Assembly: GCA_017983635.1 (NCBI GenBank)
Contig: JAGOBA010000001.1
Span: 62,001 to 126,000 of the forward strand
DNA length: 64,000 bases
From: Alphaproteobacteria bacterium
GTDB lineage: Bacteria; Pseudomonadota; Alphaproteobacteria; Micropepsales; Micropepsaceae
Direction: 5' to 3'
Both the position numbers and the translations under genes were made by a program. Positions 33,612 to 42,638 of this stretch are shown here, piece by piece (positions within the stretch are counted from its first letter, which is position 1; every line of letters starts with the position of its first letter). The notes under the pieces are model-generated. The model was given only the letters and a program-made list of their open reading frames with translations. It ran no database searches and was not told where the DNA came from.

Positions 33612-34415
33612 CTAAACGGCGCTTTCGGCCCTTTTTGCCGCGTTCGACCGCTCCTTTTCGATCAAGCGGACGCTGACGATCGAAACCTCGTAGAGCAGCA
33701 GCAGCGGAATCGCGAGTGCGAACTGGCTCAGGATATCGGGCGGCGTCAGGATCGCGGCGACCACGAAGGCAAAAACGATCGCATAGCGCCGATTTTTCTT
33801 CAGAAAATCCGAGGACACGATCCCAACGCGCCCGAGCAGCGTCAAGAGCACGGGCAACTGAAAGCTAAGTCCAAACGCGAAGATGAACGTCATCACCAGA
33901 TCGAGATAGTCGGCGACCTTCGCTTCCAACTGAATCGGCAAGGTCCCTTCGCCGCCCGGCGTTTCAAAGCCCAGGAAGAAATGGATCATCACGGGCATCA
34001 CGCCGTAGTAGACGAGCGCCGCACCCATGGTGAACAACACCGGTGTCGCAATTAGGAAAGGCAGAAACGCCTTGCGCTCGTTGCGATAGAGCCCCGGTGC
34101 GACGAACATGTAGATCTGCGTCGCGATGACGGGAAACGAGATGCAGAGCGCGCCAAACGCCGCGACCTTCAGATACGTGAAGAACGTCTCGTAGAGCGCT
34201 GTGAAGATCATCCGCCGTCCCTGCTGCCCCTCAAAGGCAACCGCCAGCGGATGCGTCAAGAACGAGTAAATCTGTTTGGCAAAAAAGTAACAGAATACGA
34301 ACGCGACCAAGAACCCGACCGCCGACCATATCAAGCGTTGGCGCAGCTCGATCAGATGATCGAGCAGCGGCGCGCGCGACGCCTCGATATGCGCCTCATC
34401 GTCGTCTTTCGTCAT
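33612..34415 (-). CDS. tatC: Sec-independent protein translocase TatC
   Basis: A 267-residue inner-membrane protein with six helices that recognises twin-arginine signal peptides. It has the conserved N-terminal PLLDHLIELRQRL (about 17-29), the first periplasmic loop FTALYETFFTYLKVA with the essential Glu, and the late FQLPVLLTLLGRVGIV and LTPPDILSQF motifs. The start overlaps the tatB stop in ATGA, so tatABC are translationally linked. Confidence 0.96.
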   Translation of the reverse strand: MTKDDDEAHIEASRAPLLDHLIELRQRLIWSAVGFLVAFVFCYFFAKQIYSFLTHPLAVAFEGQQGRRMIFTALYETFFTYLKVAAFGALCISFPVIATQIYMFVAPGLYRNERKAFLPFLIATPVLFTMGAALVYYGVMPVMIHFFLGFETPGGEGTLPIQLEAKVADYLDLVMTFIFAFGLSFQLPVLLTLLGRVGIVSSDFLKKNRRYAIVFAFVVAAILTPPDILSQFALAIPLLLLYEVSIVSVRLIEKERSNAAKRAESAV

Positions 34416-34744
34416 GGGGCGGGCGGAGCAGGCAATGGCGCGTCGGTTGGGGGCGGCGGCTCCACTGGCGGCTCCATCTTAGGCTTCCCCGTTCGGCCGG
34501 CCATCAATTCGTTCTCTAAGCCGTCCGGCGGCCGTGTCATGTCGTTGAACTCGCGCTTCATGTCGTCGACCTGCGTCTCGCGCATCAGATCTTCGACGTG
34601 GTCTTGGAATTCGCGCGCCATCGCACGCGCCTTTGCGGCCCATCGGCCCGCTGTGCGCAGCGCAAACGGCAAATCCTTCGGCCCGATCACCACGAGGGCG
34701 ACACAAGCAATGACCAGGAGCTCGCCCCAACCAATGTCGAACAT
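34412..34744 (-). CDS. tatB: Sec-independent protein translocase TatB
   Basis: A 110-residue protein with a single N-terminal helix (MFDIGWGELLVIACVALVVIG), a Glu at position 8 as in TatB, the hinge GPKDLP, an amphipathic helix to about residue 70, and a proline-rich disordered tail. With TatC it forms the receptor for folded twin-arginine substrates. It is 13 bases after tatA and overlaps tatC. Confidence 0.93.
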   Translation of the reverse strand: MFDIGWGELLVIACVALVVIGPKDLPFALRTAGRWAAKARAMAREFQDHVEDLMRETQVDDMKREFNDMTRPPDGLENELMAGRTGKPKMEPPVEPPPPTDAPLPAPPAP

Positions 34745-34757
34745 GGGAACCCGCGCG

Positions 34758-34949
34758 TTAGTTCTTCACGCTGTCCTTGTTCGCTTCCTTTTGCTCAAGC
34801 GGCTTGTCGTCGTCCGCCAAACCCTTGCGGAAGCTCTTGATCCCCTTGGCGACGTCGCCCATCAGTTCGGAGATTTTTCCGCGCCCGCCGAACAAGATCA
34901 GAACGATCGCGCCAACGACGAGCCAATGCCAAATCGACATGGTGCCCAT
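34758..34949 (-). CDS. tatA: Sec-independent protein translocase TatA
   Basis: A 63-residue pore subunit: a membrane helix ([19 protein letters not shown]), the [25 protein letters not shown] hinge and amphipathic helix, and a short charged tail. I chose ATG 34949 (MGTMSIWHW), 10 bases after AAAGGG; the ATG three codons later is also possible. The longer frame to 35048 adds no homologous sequence. It is first of tatABC. Confidence 0.93.
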   Translation of the reverse strand: MGTMSIWHWLVVGAIVLILFGGRGKISELMGDVAKGIKSFRKGLADDDKPLEQKEANKDSVKN

Positions 34950-35090
34950 GACTGAAATACCCTTTGCAGGCTGCGGGCGAAGGCCGCCGTGGCCAACGCT
35001 AACCGGTTGCTTGAGCCCGATTGTCCCAAATGGGACGCGGCGGCGCAATCGACCAGTACGCCGCCCCCAAAAACGTGTTTAAGCCGCGGG

Positions 35091-35840
35091 CTATTCCGCC
35101 GAATTCTTGGCGTCGGGCTCCGGCACCTCAGGCTCGAACAGCTCGCCATTGTCGCCAATGTCCAAGGGGTCTTCGTCCATGGTCAACGAGTCGCTGGGCG
35201 ACGGCACGTTGAAGCTCGCCGGAATCCGCCCTTCCATGAGCCCTGCGGCGCGCAGCTCTTCTAGGCCCGGCAGATCGGAAATCTTGTCCAGCCCAAAGTG
35301 CATCAAGAACGCGTCCGAGGTCCCGTAGGTTACGGGCCGCCCCGGCGCCCTGCGCCGGCCGCGCATCTTTACCCAGCCCAGTTCCAACAGGATGTCGAGG
35401 GTACCCTTGTTGATCGTCACCCCGCGGATCTCTTCGATTTCCGCCCGCGTGACTGGCTGATGGTAGGCGACGATCGCCAGCGTCTCCATCGCCGCTCGCG
35501 ACAGGCGCTTCTGCTCCACCGCATGCTTGTGCAGCAGATGCGCGAGATCCGGCGCCGTGCGAAACGCCCAACGCCCCGCGAGCTTGACCAAGTTCACGCC
35601 ACGCTTCGCGTAGACTTGAGCCAGCTCCTCAACGAGCGCCGGCACGTTCGCGTCCGGCGGCAATCGCTCGATCAACGACGCCTCGTCCAGCGGTTCCGCC
35701 GCCGCAAACAAGATCGCCTCCAGCATCCGCAAATGCGCGGCGGCTGCCGGGATCGCATCGCCCGGAAACAGCCGCGTCACCGTTCCGTCGTTTGCCTCTT
35801 TGTCGTCGAGCTTCATGGCACGCACCGGTCCTGGCGTCAT
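35091..35840 (-). CDS. scpB: Segregation and condensation protein ScpB
   Basis: A 249-residue protein with two winged-helix domains that dimerises and, with ScpA, bridges the heads of the SMC complex that compacts chromosomes. Family blocks are MLEAILFAAAEPLDEASL, RLSRAAMETLAIVAYHQPVTRAEIEEIRGV and KGTLDILLELGWVKMRGRR...GRPVTYGTSDAFLMHFGL. The acidic C-terminal 50 residues look disordered. It overlaps the scpA stop in ATGA. Confidence 0.94.
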   Translation of the reverse strand: MTPGPVRAMKLDDKEANDGTVTRLFPGDAIPAAAAHLRMLEAILFAAAEPLDEASLIERLPPDANVPALVEELAQVYAKRGVNLVKLAGRWAFRTAPDLAHLLHKHAVEQKRLSRAAMETLAIVAYHQPVTRAEIEEIRGVTINKGTLDILLELGWVKMRGRRRAPGRPVTYGTSDAFLMHFGLDKISDLPGLEELRAAGLMEGRIPASFNVPSPSDSLTMDEDPLDIGDNGELFEPEVPEPDAKNSAE

Positions 35841-36637
35841 GTCGCAGCCTCTTGTTCGGTTTCGGGCTCTCGACGCCGCACATAGAGCGGCGCAAACGGA
35901 GCCATTTGACGAAGTTCAACCAGCCCATCGCGGGCCAAATCAAGGCTTGCCGACAACACGCTGGCAAGCCCCGACCGGCGCGATTTGCCGGTCGAAAATT
36001 CTTCCGGCATCAACATCTCGATCGTCGACCAATCGATGATAACGCCGAGCATGCGCTCCAGACGATGGCGCGCCTCTTCGATCGCAAACACCGGCATACG
36101 TTGCAGGGCATAGTTGCCATGGGCGATCGTCTTAACGCGCTGTGTCGAATAAGCCTTCAACAGATCGATCAGCGTGTCCGCGTACTTCGGGGATTTAATC
36201 ACGCGGATTCCTTCGGGCGACCCGCGCAGGAATACCTCGGTCCCCAACCGCTCGCGCGACATCAGCCGCGCTGCCGCGATCCGGATCGCCTCAAGCCGTT
36301 GCAGCTGCAACGTCAAGCGCTCCGCCAACTCCTCCGCCGACGGTTCGCCCTCTTTCTCCTGCTCCGGCAACAGCAGTTTCGACTTGAGATAGGCAAGCCA
36401 GCACGCCATCACGAGATAGTCGGCCGCCAGATCCAGCTGCCGCTTCCGCGCCTCAGCGACGAAGATCAGATACTGCTCCGCCAGCGCCAGGATCGAGATC
36501 TTGCGCAGGTCCACCTTCTGCGCCCGCGCGAGGGCAAGCAAAACGTCAAGCGGCCCCTCATAGCCGTCAACATCGATGATCAAGGCCTCATCGGGTTTCG
36601 GTTCGGCGGGAACGGGTGTGTCAAACTCAAGCGTCAT
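35837..36637 (-). CDS. scpA: Segregation and condensation protein ScpA (kleisin)
   Basis: A 266-residue kleisin. The N-terminal VDGYEGPLDVLLALARAQKVDLRKISI (about 25-50) is the family signature that binds the SMC neck; the central region is helical and acidic; the C-terminal winged helix includes SRRSGLASVLSASLDLARDG. ATG 36637 starts two bases after the nagZ stop codon in the transcribed sense, giving tight coupling; an upstream in-frame start would lie inside nagZ. Confidence 0.93.
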   Translation of the reverse strand: MTLEFDTPVPAEPKPDEALIIDVDGYEGPLDVLLALARAQKVDLRKISILALAEQYLIFVAEARKRQLDLAADYLVMACWLAYLKSKLLLPEQEKEGEPSAEELAERLTLQLQRLEAIRIAAARLMSRERLGTEVFLRGSPEGIRVIKSPKYADTLIDLLKAYSTQRVKTIAHGNYALQRMPVFAIEEARHRLERMLGVIIDWSTIEMLMPEEFSTGKSRRSGLASVLSASLDLARDGLVELRQMAPFAPLYVRRREPETEQEAAT

Positions 36638-36638
36638 C

Positions 36639-37655
36639 TCAGGCCACCCGCGATAGAGCGGCGTCGACGCGCGCCTGGGCTTCGGCAACAACGAACGGCT
36701 TCGGTTCCTTCAGGGCGGCGAGCGCACGCTCGGTCCGCTGCAGCGCCTTGCCGCTCAGGATGGGCACCATGGCCGCAATCTCGCGCATCTCGTCCATATC
36801 GCGCGAGCAATGCAGAACCAAGTCGCAGCCCGCCGCTATCGACGCGCGCACGCGATCGGTCTGCGATCCCTTCAGTGCCCGCATCGTCAAATCGTCCGTC
36901 ATCAACGCGCCGTCAAACCCTATGAAACCGCGAACAATTTCGTCGATCACCCGCTTGCTTGTCGTTGCCGGCGATGTCGCATCGAGGTCCGTATAGACGA
37001 CATGGGCGGTCATCCCCAACGGCGCATGCGCCAGGGCCCGAAATGGCGCAAAATCGCTACGCTCCAGCTCGGCCCGCGGCGAATCGACCACCGGCAATTC
37101 CAAATGACTGTCCGATCGCGCCCGCCCGTGTCCGGGGATATGCTTGATGACCGGTAGCACCCCACCGTCGAGCATCCCGTCGATCACCGCTTGGCCAAGC
37201 GATGCCACGACCCAGGGGTCCCGCCCGAACGCGCGGTCGCCGATGATGTCGTGCGACCCTTCGACCGGCACATCAATGCACGGCGTGCAGTCGACATTGA
37301 CGCCAAGGTCCTTCAGCTCTGCCGCCATCACCCGCGCATTGTCGTAAGCGAGATCGCGCGCGTTCCCCGGGTTCTGGCGGCTGACTGATCCGAACGACGC
37401 AGCCGCAGGGCGCTTGCGCCAGTGCTCGCCGCGTAGACGCTGCACCCGACCGCCTTCTTGATCGATCAGGATCGGCGCGTTCTCACGGCCGACGCATTCG
37501 CGCAGCGCCGCCGTCAGTCGCCGAATCTGTTCCGGCGAGCCGCAGTTGCGTTGGAACAGGATGAAGCCCCACGGCTTCGCCTCGCGAAAGAACGCGCGCT
37601 CTGCCGCCGTCAACTCATGGCCATCGCAGCCGAATATCACGGCACGCACGGTCAC
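36639..37655 (-). CDS. nagZ: Beta-N-acetylhexosaminidase NagZ
   Basis: A 338-residue cytosolic GH3 enzyme that removes GlcNAc from recycled cell-wall anhydro-muropeptides. The signature KHIPGHGRARSDSHLELPVV (about residues 165-184) contains the catalytic His-Asp loop, and the nucleophile Asp is in FDGALMTDDLTM (Asp257 or so). The start is GTG, with GAAGG a few bases upstream. NagZ products can regulate ampC-type beta-lactamases elsewhere; none is seen here. Confidence 0.94.
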   Translation of the reverse strand: MTVRAVIFGCDGHELTAAERAFFREAKPWGFILFQRNCGSPEQIRRLTAALRECVGRENAPILIDQEGGRVQRLRGEHWRKRPAAASFGSVSRQNPGNARDLAYDNARVMAAELKDLGVNVDCTPCIDVPVEGSHDIIGDRAFGRDPWVVASLGQAVIDGMLDGGVLPVIKHIPGHGRARSDSHLELPVVDSPRAELERSDFAPFRALAHAPLGMTAHVVYTDLDATSPATTSKRVIDEIVRGFIGFDGALMTDDLTMRALKGSQTDRVRASIAAGCDLVLHCSRDMDEMREIAAMVPILSGKALQRTERALAALKEPKPFVVAEAQARVDAALSRVA

Positions 37656-37713
37656 AGACCTTCACTCCCCTCGAACGCGAGTATCCCCCCTCGCGTACGT
37701 CCCTGCGCTTAGA

Positions 37714-38754
37714 TCACTTGGCTGCGATGATGCAAGCCTGACCCGCCGCCGTCAGCTGCGCACAAACGCTCTGCGCCGCCGCCTTATCGGCAAATCCACC
37801 GACGCGCAGACGGTACCACGTGCCCTTGCCCGGAATCTCGGCCGGCTTGATGACAGGGCTGTACTCGGCCAACAGGTCCTGGTTCGCCGACTTGATCTTC
37901 GACCATGACGACGCCGCCAGGCCGCTGTTCGGGAACGAGCCCAACTGGATCATCGTACCTGTGGGTGTCGCCGCAGACGCGCTTTCAGGCGCTGCCAAGG
38001 GCGCAGGCGCCGGTTCGACAGCTGCGGGCTTCGGCGGCGCAGGTACCGCAACAGAAATCGGCTTAGCCGGTGTTAGAGCTGCAGGCTTCTGCACCGGCGC
38101 CGTCGCCGTCGTTACCGGTGCCACCGCACGCGGCGTTGCCGACTGCACCGTCGGAAGCTGCTGCGTAATGTCCTCGCTGCCGATGACCGGCGGCGGCGTG
38201 TTGGTCGGTATCTCACGCGGCGTGGCGCTGACCGCACCCGTGCTCGAAGAGATTGCACCGACCGTCTGATCCATCCCCGGAACAACGTCGCCGGATTCCT
38301 TCGGCGCCTCGAAATCGGTCGCCTTGTCGCCGTACTTACCGCCCGCCGCCCCGATCGTGGGGTTGCCGGCCGCGGCAAGCTCTTGCGGCGCAGGCACTGT
38401 GCGCGGTTGTTCCGGCTTCGGCAGAATATTGACCTGCTCGCCTTCCGGCTGATCGTTGAGCAGACGATCATAGGCTTTGTCCGGTGCCGGATTCATGGTC
38501 GGCGACGAGCCATCGCTCTCAGGCACAATCCGGGTCGGGCCCGCATCGGCCGTCAACAGCGGCACGCCTTGCTGACCCTGCTTCACGCCTTGGTTATAGG
38601 CGACCCAAACAACGCCCGCGAACGCGGCAAGCACCACGATGCCGAGCAATACGACGAGAGGCCGGCTGCGCGGACGCTCCGGCTCAAGATCGCTGTCATA
38701 GAGCAGCGCATCATCGTACGGCGGCTCATACAAATTGCGATCTGGATTGACCAT
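37714..38754 (-). CDS. SPOR-domain membrane protein
   Basis: A 346-residue bitopic protein. A cytoplasmic N-terminus of about 30 residues, one helix (residues 32-54, PLVVLLGIVVLAAFAGVVWVAYN), a long Pro/Ala/Thr-rich periplasmic linker, and a C-terminal SPOR domain (about 268-346, MIQLGSFPNSGLAASSWSKIKS). SPOR domains bind denuded septal glycan, so the protein probably localises to the division site. It lies in the conserved slot between argS and nagZ, but argS is missing here. Confidence 0.9.
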   Translation of the reverse strand: MVNPDRNLYEPPYDDALLYDSDLEPERPRSRPLVVLLGIVVLAAFAGVVWVAYNQGVKQGQQGVPLLTADAGPTRIVPESDGSSPTMNPAPDKAYDRLLNDQPEGEQVNILPKPEQPRTVPAPQELAAAGNPTIGAAGGKYGDKATDFEAPKESGDVVPGMDQTVGAISSSTGAVSATPREIPTNTPPPVIGSEDITQQLPTVQSATPRAVAPVTTATAPVQKPAALTPAKPISVAVPAPPKPAAVEPAPAPLAAPESASAATPTGTMIQLGSFPNSGLAASSWSKIKSANQDLLAEYSPVIKPAEIPGKGTWYRLRVGGFADKAAAQSVCAQLTAAGQACIIAAK

Positions 38755-38864
38755 GATCTAGAATCCCCTCAACGCGTCGACAGGCGACTGTGGCTTACGA
38801 ATCGTGACGTGCCCACGCCAGAGTACACCGATAAGTTTCCGATTTCTGAATGCTTTTCTTAACA

Positions 38865-40055
38865 TCAGATATCGACCTCAATCGCGAACAAGCGGCGATG
38901 CTCTTCCAGTGCGAAACGGTCCGTCATACCGGCGATGTAGTCGGACACGACACGCGCCGTACGAGTTGTACCCGCTGCATCGCACAATTGATTCCACTGT
39001 GTCGGCAGAACTCCAGGTTCGCTCAAGAACAGCGCGAAAAGGTCCGTCACCACACGCTTTGCTTTGCTCAGCATACGGTTGACCTTAAAGTGCCGGTACA
39101 TGTTCTTGAACAAAAAGGCCTTCAGCGCCCTGTCGTTTGCGCGCATCGAATCGCTGAACGAAACCAGTGTTTTGCCACAACTGCGCACATCGTCCGCGCT
39201 CTGCAACTTCAGCTCGTTTATGCGACGCTGCGTCTCGTGAAGTGCATCGTCGATCATTGCCGTGATCAATCGCCGCACGCTTTCATGAACGAGCCGCGAG
39301 CGTTCAAGACCCGGATACTTGTCGGCCACCGCCGTGAAGATTCCGCCGACCAGAGGGACCGATTCAAGCTCTTCAATTGTGAACAGCCCGGCTCGTAATC
39401 CGTCATCGATGTCGTGGTTGTTGTAGGCGATGTCGTCGGCCAGCGCCGCCACCTGCGCCTCCGCGCTCGCAAACGTGTCGAGCTTGAGGTCGAACGCGGC
39501 GTTGAACTCCGCCATCGATTGCGGCAACGGCTCTTGTTTCGACAGCGGCCCCGTCAGCGGACCGTTGTGCTTCACGATCCCTTCGAGCGTCTCCCACGAA
39601 AGGTTGAGCCCGTCGAACTCCGCGTAGCGTTGCTCCAACTTCGTGACCAAGCGCAGCGAATGCGCGTTGTGATCGAATCCGCCGAACGGCTTCATTGCGG
39701 CCGCGAGCGCATCTTCGCCGGCGTGCCCGAACGGCGCATGCCCCAAGTCGTGCGCCAGTGCCAACGCCTCGGCTAGATCTTCATCGAGCCGCATCACCCG
39801 ACAAATCGAACGCGCAATCTGCGCGACCTCAAGCGAGTGCGTCAGCCGCGTCCGATAGTAGTCGCCCTCGTGATAAACAAAGACCTGCGTTTTGTGCTTC
39901 ATCCGGCGGAAGGCGCCCGAATGAATCACCCGGTCGCGATCGCGCATATACGGTGAGCGGGTCACACTCTCGGGCTCGTTCCATTGCCGTCCGCGGCTCG
40001 TCTCCGCGCGGGAGGCGAACGGCGCCAGGTCTTGGGAGGGGCGAAAACCGCTCAA
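38865..40055 (-). CDS. Deoxyguanosinetriphosphate triphosphohydrolase-like HD protein
   Basis: About 396 residues. The HD metal site is complete: RLTHSLEVAQIARS (His), ALAHDLGHAPFGHAGE (His-Asp), and the later Asp in DIAYNNHDIDDGL. The N-terminal SRGRQWNEPESVTRSPYMRDRDRVIHSGAFRRMKHKTQVF is the family signature. The enzyme cleaves dNTPs to nucleoside and triphosphate, controlling dNTP pools. I place the start at a TTG (40055) with GGAAAGG 8 bases upstream; an ATG at 40124 adds 23 residues without ribosome-binding site or homology. Confidence 0.92.
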   Translation of the reverse strand: MSGFRPSQDLAPFASRAETSRGRQWNEPESVTRSPYMRDRDRVIHSGAFRRMKHKTQVFVYHEGDYYRTRLTHSLEVAQIARSICRVMRLDEDLAEALALAHDLGHAPFGHAGEDALAAAMKPFGGFDHNAHSLRLVTKLEQRYAEFDGLNLSWETLEGIVKHNGPLTGPLSKQEPLPQSMAEFNAAFDLKLDTFASAEAQVAALADDIAYNNHDIDDGLRAGLFTIEELESVPLVGGIFTAVADKYPGLERSRLVHESVRRLITAMIDDALHETQRRINELKLQSADDVRSCGKTLVSFSDSMRANDRALKAFLFKNMYRHFKVNRMLSKAKRVVTDLFALFLSEPGVLPTQWNQLCDAAGTTRTARVVSDYIAGMTDRFALEEHRRLFAIEVDI

Positions 40056-40168
40056 ATCGAAGCACCTTTCCGCGAAAGCGCCATTCCCCTCGCAGGGGGC
40101 TTGGATGCGACGGCTCGCGCGCATAGATAGAGTGCTGTGCCCGGCCTCATTAGCGGCCTGAAGGTTAA

Positions 40169-40522
40169 ATGATCGTTACCATGGAAGCCACCGCCCAGAT
40201 CCCCGTCCGCGTGAGCGCGAGCGCCGCCAAGCGCATCGCCACCTTGACCGCTGCCGAAGGCACCGGCGTGATGTTCCGCGTCGCGGTCAACGGCGGCGGC
40301 TGCTCCGGCTATCAATACGAGTTCACGTTCGACGACACCAAGACCGGCGACGACGTCCTGATCGAACAAGACGGCGCCCGCGTGCTCATCGACCAAGTGT
40401 CACTCGAGTTCCTCGGCGGCTCCGAAGTCGACTTCATCGAAGGCCTCATGGGCTCCCACTTCGAAATCAAAAACCCGAACGCCAAGTCGTCGTGCGGCTG
40501 CGGGACGAGTTTTTCCGTCTAA
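40169..40522 (+). CDS. erpA: ErpA/HesB-type iron-sulfur cluster insertion protein
   Basis: A 117-residue A-type carrier. The three cluster cysteines are in GGGCSGYQYEF (about 45) and the C-terminal SSCGCGTSF (about 108-113). It delivers Fe-S clusters to apoproteins. GAAGG lies 5 bases before the ATG. It is divergent from dgt, as is usual in alphaproteobacteria, and its stop overlaps the convergent cupin stop by 4 bases. Confidence 0.92.
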   Translation: MIVTMEATAQIPVRVSASAAKRIATLTAAEGTGVMFRVAVNGGGCSGYQYEFTFDDTKTGDDVLIEQDGARVLIDQVSLEFLGGSEVDFIEGLMGSHFEIKNPNAKSSCGCGTSFSV

Positions 40523-41019
40523 CCCGTCTCTTCGCCGTCCCAATAGTCGCGCGTTGCGGCGCGGTCGTAGATCTCGCGCCGGCCGAGCGAGCGGACCAGC
40601 GCCTTGTTTGAGTCCGTGTAGACGACCACCTCGTTCGGGTTGCGCTCGCCGACGATGATGTAGCGGCAGACGTTGTCCGTGTTGTTGATCAGGCAGTGTC
40701 CCGCCTTCTGGCCCGCTGGGAAACATACATAGTCGCCGGCCTTCAGCTGGTGCGTCTCCGCGCCGAGCCTGAGCGTCGCCGAACCGTCGAGCACGTAGAT
40801 GTGCTCCTCTTCCAGCATGTGATAGTGCGCCGGCACCGTCTGCTTGCCCGGCGACAACTCCTCGATCGCAAAACCCACGTGATAATTCTCGCCGATGGCC
40901 GCGCTCGTCAGATGCCGGTAGCGCATGCCGAACCGCGGCACCTCGTTCCACTCCGTCCACGCCACGCTGTCCGCGGCGATCGGCGGGCGCGGCGGCGCCG
41001 GCTTTTCTTCTGTTGACAC
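40519..41019 (-). CDS. Cupin-domain protein
   Basis: A 166-residue single-cupin protein. Motif 1 is VPAHYHMLEEEHIYVLDGSATLRLG with the metal ligands His-x-His and Glu, and motif 2 is KAGDYVCFPAGQKAGHCLIN with the final His. The C-terminus (YDRAATRDYWDGEETG) is reminiscent of sugar- or small-molecule-binding cupins. It is cytosolic; the substrate is unknown. It is transcribed alone. Confidence 0.85.
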   Translation of the reverse strand: MSTEEKPAPPRPPIAADSVAWTEWNEVPRFGMRYRHLTSAAIGENYHVGFAIEELSPGKQTVPAHYHMLEEEHIYVLDGSATLRLGAETHQLKAGDYVCFPAGQKAGHCLINNTDNVCRYIIVGERNPNEVVVYTDSNKALVRSLGRREIYDRAATRDYWDGEETG

Positions 41020-41080
41020 GTTTCACATCCTCATCCGGTGAACTGGCGCGAAGTCTAACGCGTGCGCTACACTCGCGCCC

Positions 41081-41863
41081 ATGAAAATAGCGACCTTCAA
41101 CGTCAACTCGATCAAGGCCCGGCTCGAGACGATCACGACCTGGTTCAAACAGGCCGCGCCCGACATCGCCTGCCTGCAAGAAATCAAATGCGAGTCGAAC
41201 GCCTTCCCAGCGCTCGAATTCGAAGCGATGGGCTATCACTGCGCGATCTTGGGCCAGAAGAGCTACAACGGTGTCGCCCTGCTTTCGAGGTACAAGATTG
41301 AAGACGTCCGCATGGGCCTGCCCGGCGACAACGCCGACGAGCAGGCACGCTACATCGAAGGTGTCGTGACGACGAAGACGGGCGCTCTCCGCGTCGCCTC
41401 GATCTACGCCCCTAACGGCAATCCGGTCGACACGGACAAGTATCCGTACAAGCTGAAATGGATGGACCGCCTGATCGCGCATACGACGAAGCTTCTCGAA
41501 GACGAGGAACCGTTTGTGCTCGGCGGCGACTACAACGTCATCCCAACCGGCGGCGACTGCTACGATCCCAAAGTCTGGGCCGACGACGCGTTGTTCAAGC
41601 TCGAAACCCGTCGCAAGTTGCGTGCGTTCGCGAACCTCGGCCTCACAGACGCCTTCCGCGCCTGCAATGCCGCCTCGCACCAGTACACGTTTTGGGATTA
41701 CCAAGCCGGCGCGTGGCAGAAGGACAACGGCATCCGCATCGACTTTCTCATGCTGTCCCCGCAAGCTGCCGACCGCCTGCAAACCGCCGCCATCGACAAG
41801 CACGTCCGTGGCTGGGAAAAACCCTCCGACCACGTGCCGGTGTGGTGCGAGCTCAGGGTATGA
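41081..41863 (+). CDS. xthA: Exodeoxyribonuclease III / AP endonuclease
   Basis: A 260-residue Mg2+-dependent DNA repair nuclease. The EEP fold is recognised by MKIATFNVNSIKAR, CLQEIKC (metal Glu), the YAPNGN loop, GGDYNVIP (Asp-Asn) and RIDFLMLS plus SDHVPVW (catalytic His) at the end. It cleaves at abasic sites in base excision repair. Its stop overlaps the start of the GFA gene by 4 bases, beginning a chain of four coupled genes. Confidence 0.95.
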   Translation: MKIATFNVNSIKARLETITTWFKQAAPDIACLQEIKCESNAFPALEFEAMGYHCAILGQKSYNGVALLSRYKIEDVRMGLPGDNADEQARYIEGVVTTKTGALRVASIYAPNGNPVDTDKYPYKLKWMDRLIAHTTKLLEDEEPFVLGGDYNVIPTGGDCYDPKVWADDALFKLETRRKLRAFANLGLTDAFRACNAASHQYTFWDYQAGAWQKDNGIRIDFLMLSPQAADRLQTAAIDKHVRGWEKPSDHVPVWCELRV

Positions 41864-42273
41864 GCGTGGGCGAACTCGACGGTGGATGCCTCTGCGGCGC
41901 CGTCCGATATCGCCTACAGGCCGGCGCAATCGAAGAGTCGGCGTACTGCCACTGCCGCATCTGCCAACGGCAAAGCGGCGCGCCGGTCGTGGCCTGGTTC
42001 TCGATCCCGCCGTCACGTTTCACCTACACCAAGGGCGCGCCGAGAGGCTTCCGCGCCTCCAGCCGTGCCACGCGCGAGTTCTGCGGCAACTGCGGCACCT
42101 ATCTTCTGTTCCGCGAAGACGACGCGACAGCAACACTCGGCGTAAACACGGCGACGCTCGACGAACCCGCGAAGGTTCCGCCGACGTTCCACATCTGGCA
42201 CCGGAGCCGCGTCGCCTGGTTCGAGACCGCCGACGCGTTTCCACGCTTCCCGCAGGGGAAACACGAACCATGA
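41860..42273 (+). CDS. GFA family (glutathione-dependent formaldehyde-activating-like) protein
   Basis: A 137-residue zinc protein. The cysteine pattern is GGCLCGAVRY, then CHCRICQRQSGAP, then FCGNCGTYL, the two-zinc arrangement of the GFA/CENP-V family. The catalytic role in GSH-formaldehyde adduct formation is disputed, so only the family is certain. The ATG at 41860 overlaps the xthA stop, and its own stop overlaps the EthD gene, so expression is coupled. Confidence 0.88.
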   Translation: MSVGELDGGCLCGAVRYRLQAGAIEESAYCHCRICQRQSGAPVVAWFSIPPSRFTYTKGAPRGFRASSRATREFCGNCGTYLLFREDDATATLGVNTATLDEPAKVPPTFHIWHRSRVAWFETADAFPRFPQGKHEP

Positions 42274-42638
42274 TCAAGCTCACCTTCTGCCTCATGCGTC
42301 TGCCGAAGCTGACGCGCCAGGAATTTCAGGCGTACTGGCTCGACAAGCACGCCCCTCTCGTGCGCAGCCATCAAGCGGTGCTCGGCATCCGCCGCTATGT
42401 TCAACTCCATTCGTTCGATCCCGCGCTAAGCGCCGATACCCGCGCCTCCCGTGGCGGTCCGGAGCAATACGACGGCGTCGCCCAACTCTGGTGGGACAGC
42501 TTCGAAGACCTCGCCAAACACCTAGCGAGCCCAAGCGCCACCGAAGCCGGCCGCGCGCTCCTCGAAGACGAACGCAAATTCATCGACCTCGAACGTTCGC
42601 CGCTGTGGTGGGGCGAGGAACGCGAGATCATCGGTTGA
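42270..42638 (+). CDS. EthD-domain (dimeric alpha/beta barrel) protein
   Basis: A 122-residue protein that starts like EthD proteins (MIKLTFCLMRLPKLTRQEFQAYWLDKHAPLV), with the family RLxxLSxxEFxxYW pattern and the conserved HAPLV. The fold usually binds small aromatic or ether compounds or acts in their degradation. It overlaps the GFA stop by 4 bases and the DUF4291 gene start by 4 bases. Confidence 0.82.
   Translation: MIKLTFCLMRLPKLTRQEFQAYWLDKHAPLVRSHQAVLGIRRYVQLHSFDPALSADTRASRGGPEQYDGVAQLWWDSFEDLAKHLASPSATEAGRALLEDERKFIDLERSPLWWGEEREIIG

Noticed and set aside
32406-34055. 549-codon open frame opposite serS and tatC
   Set aside because: Antisense shadow of two clearly identified genes with arginine- and histidine-rich translation.
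40400-42016. 538-codon minus-strand frame across erpA, cupin and xthA
   Set aside because: It runs through three recognised genes and has no family features.
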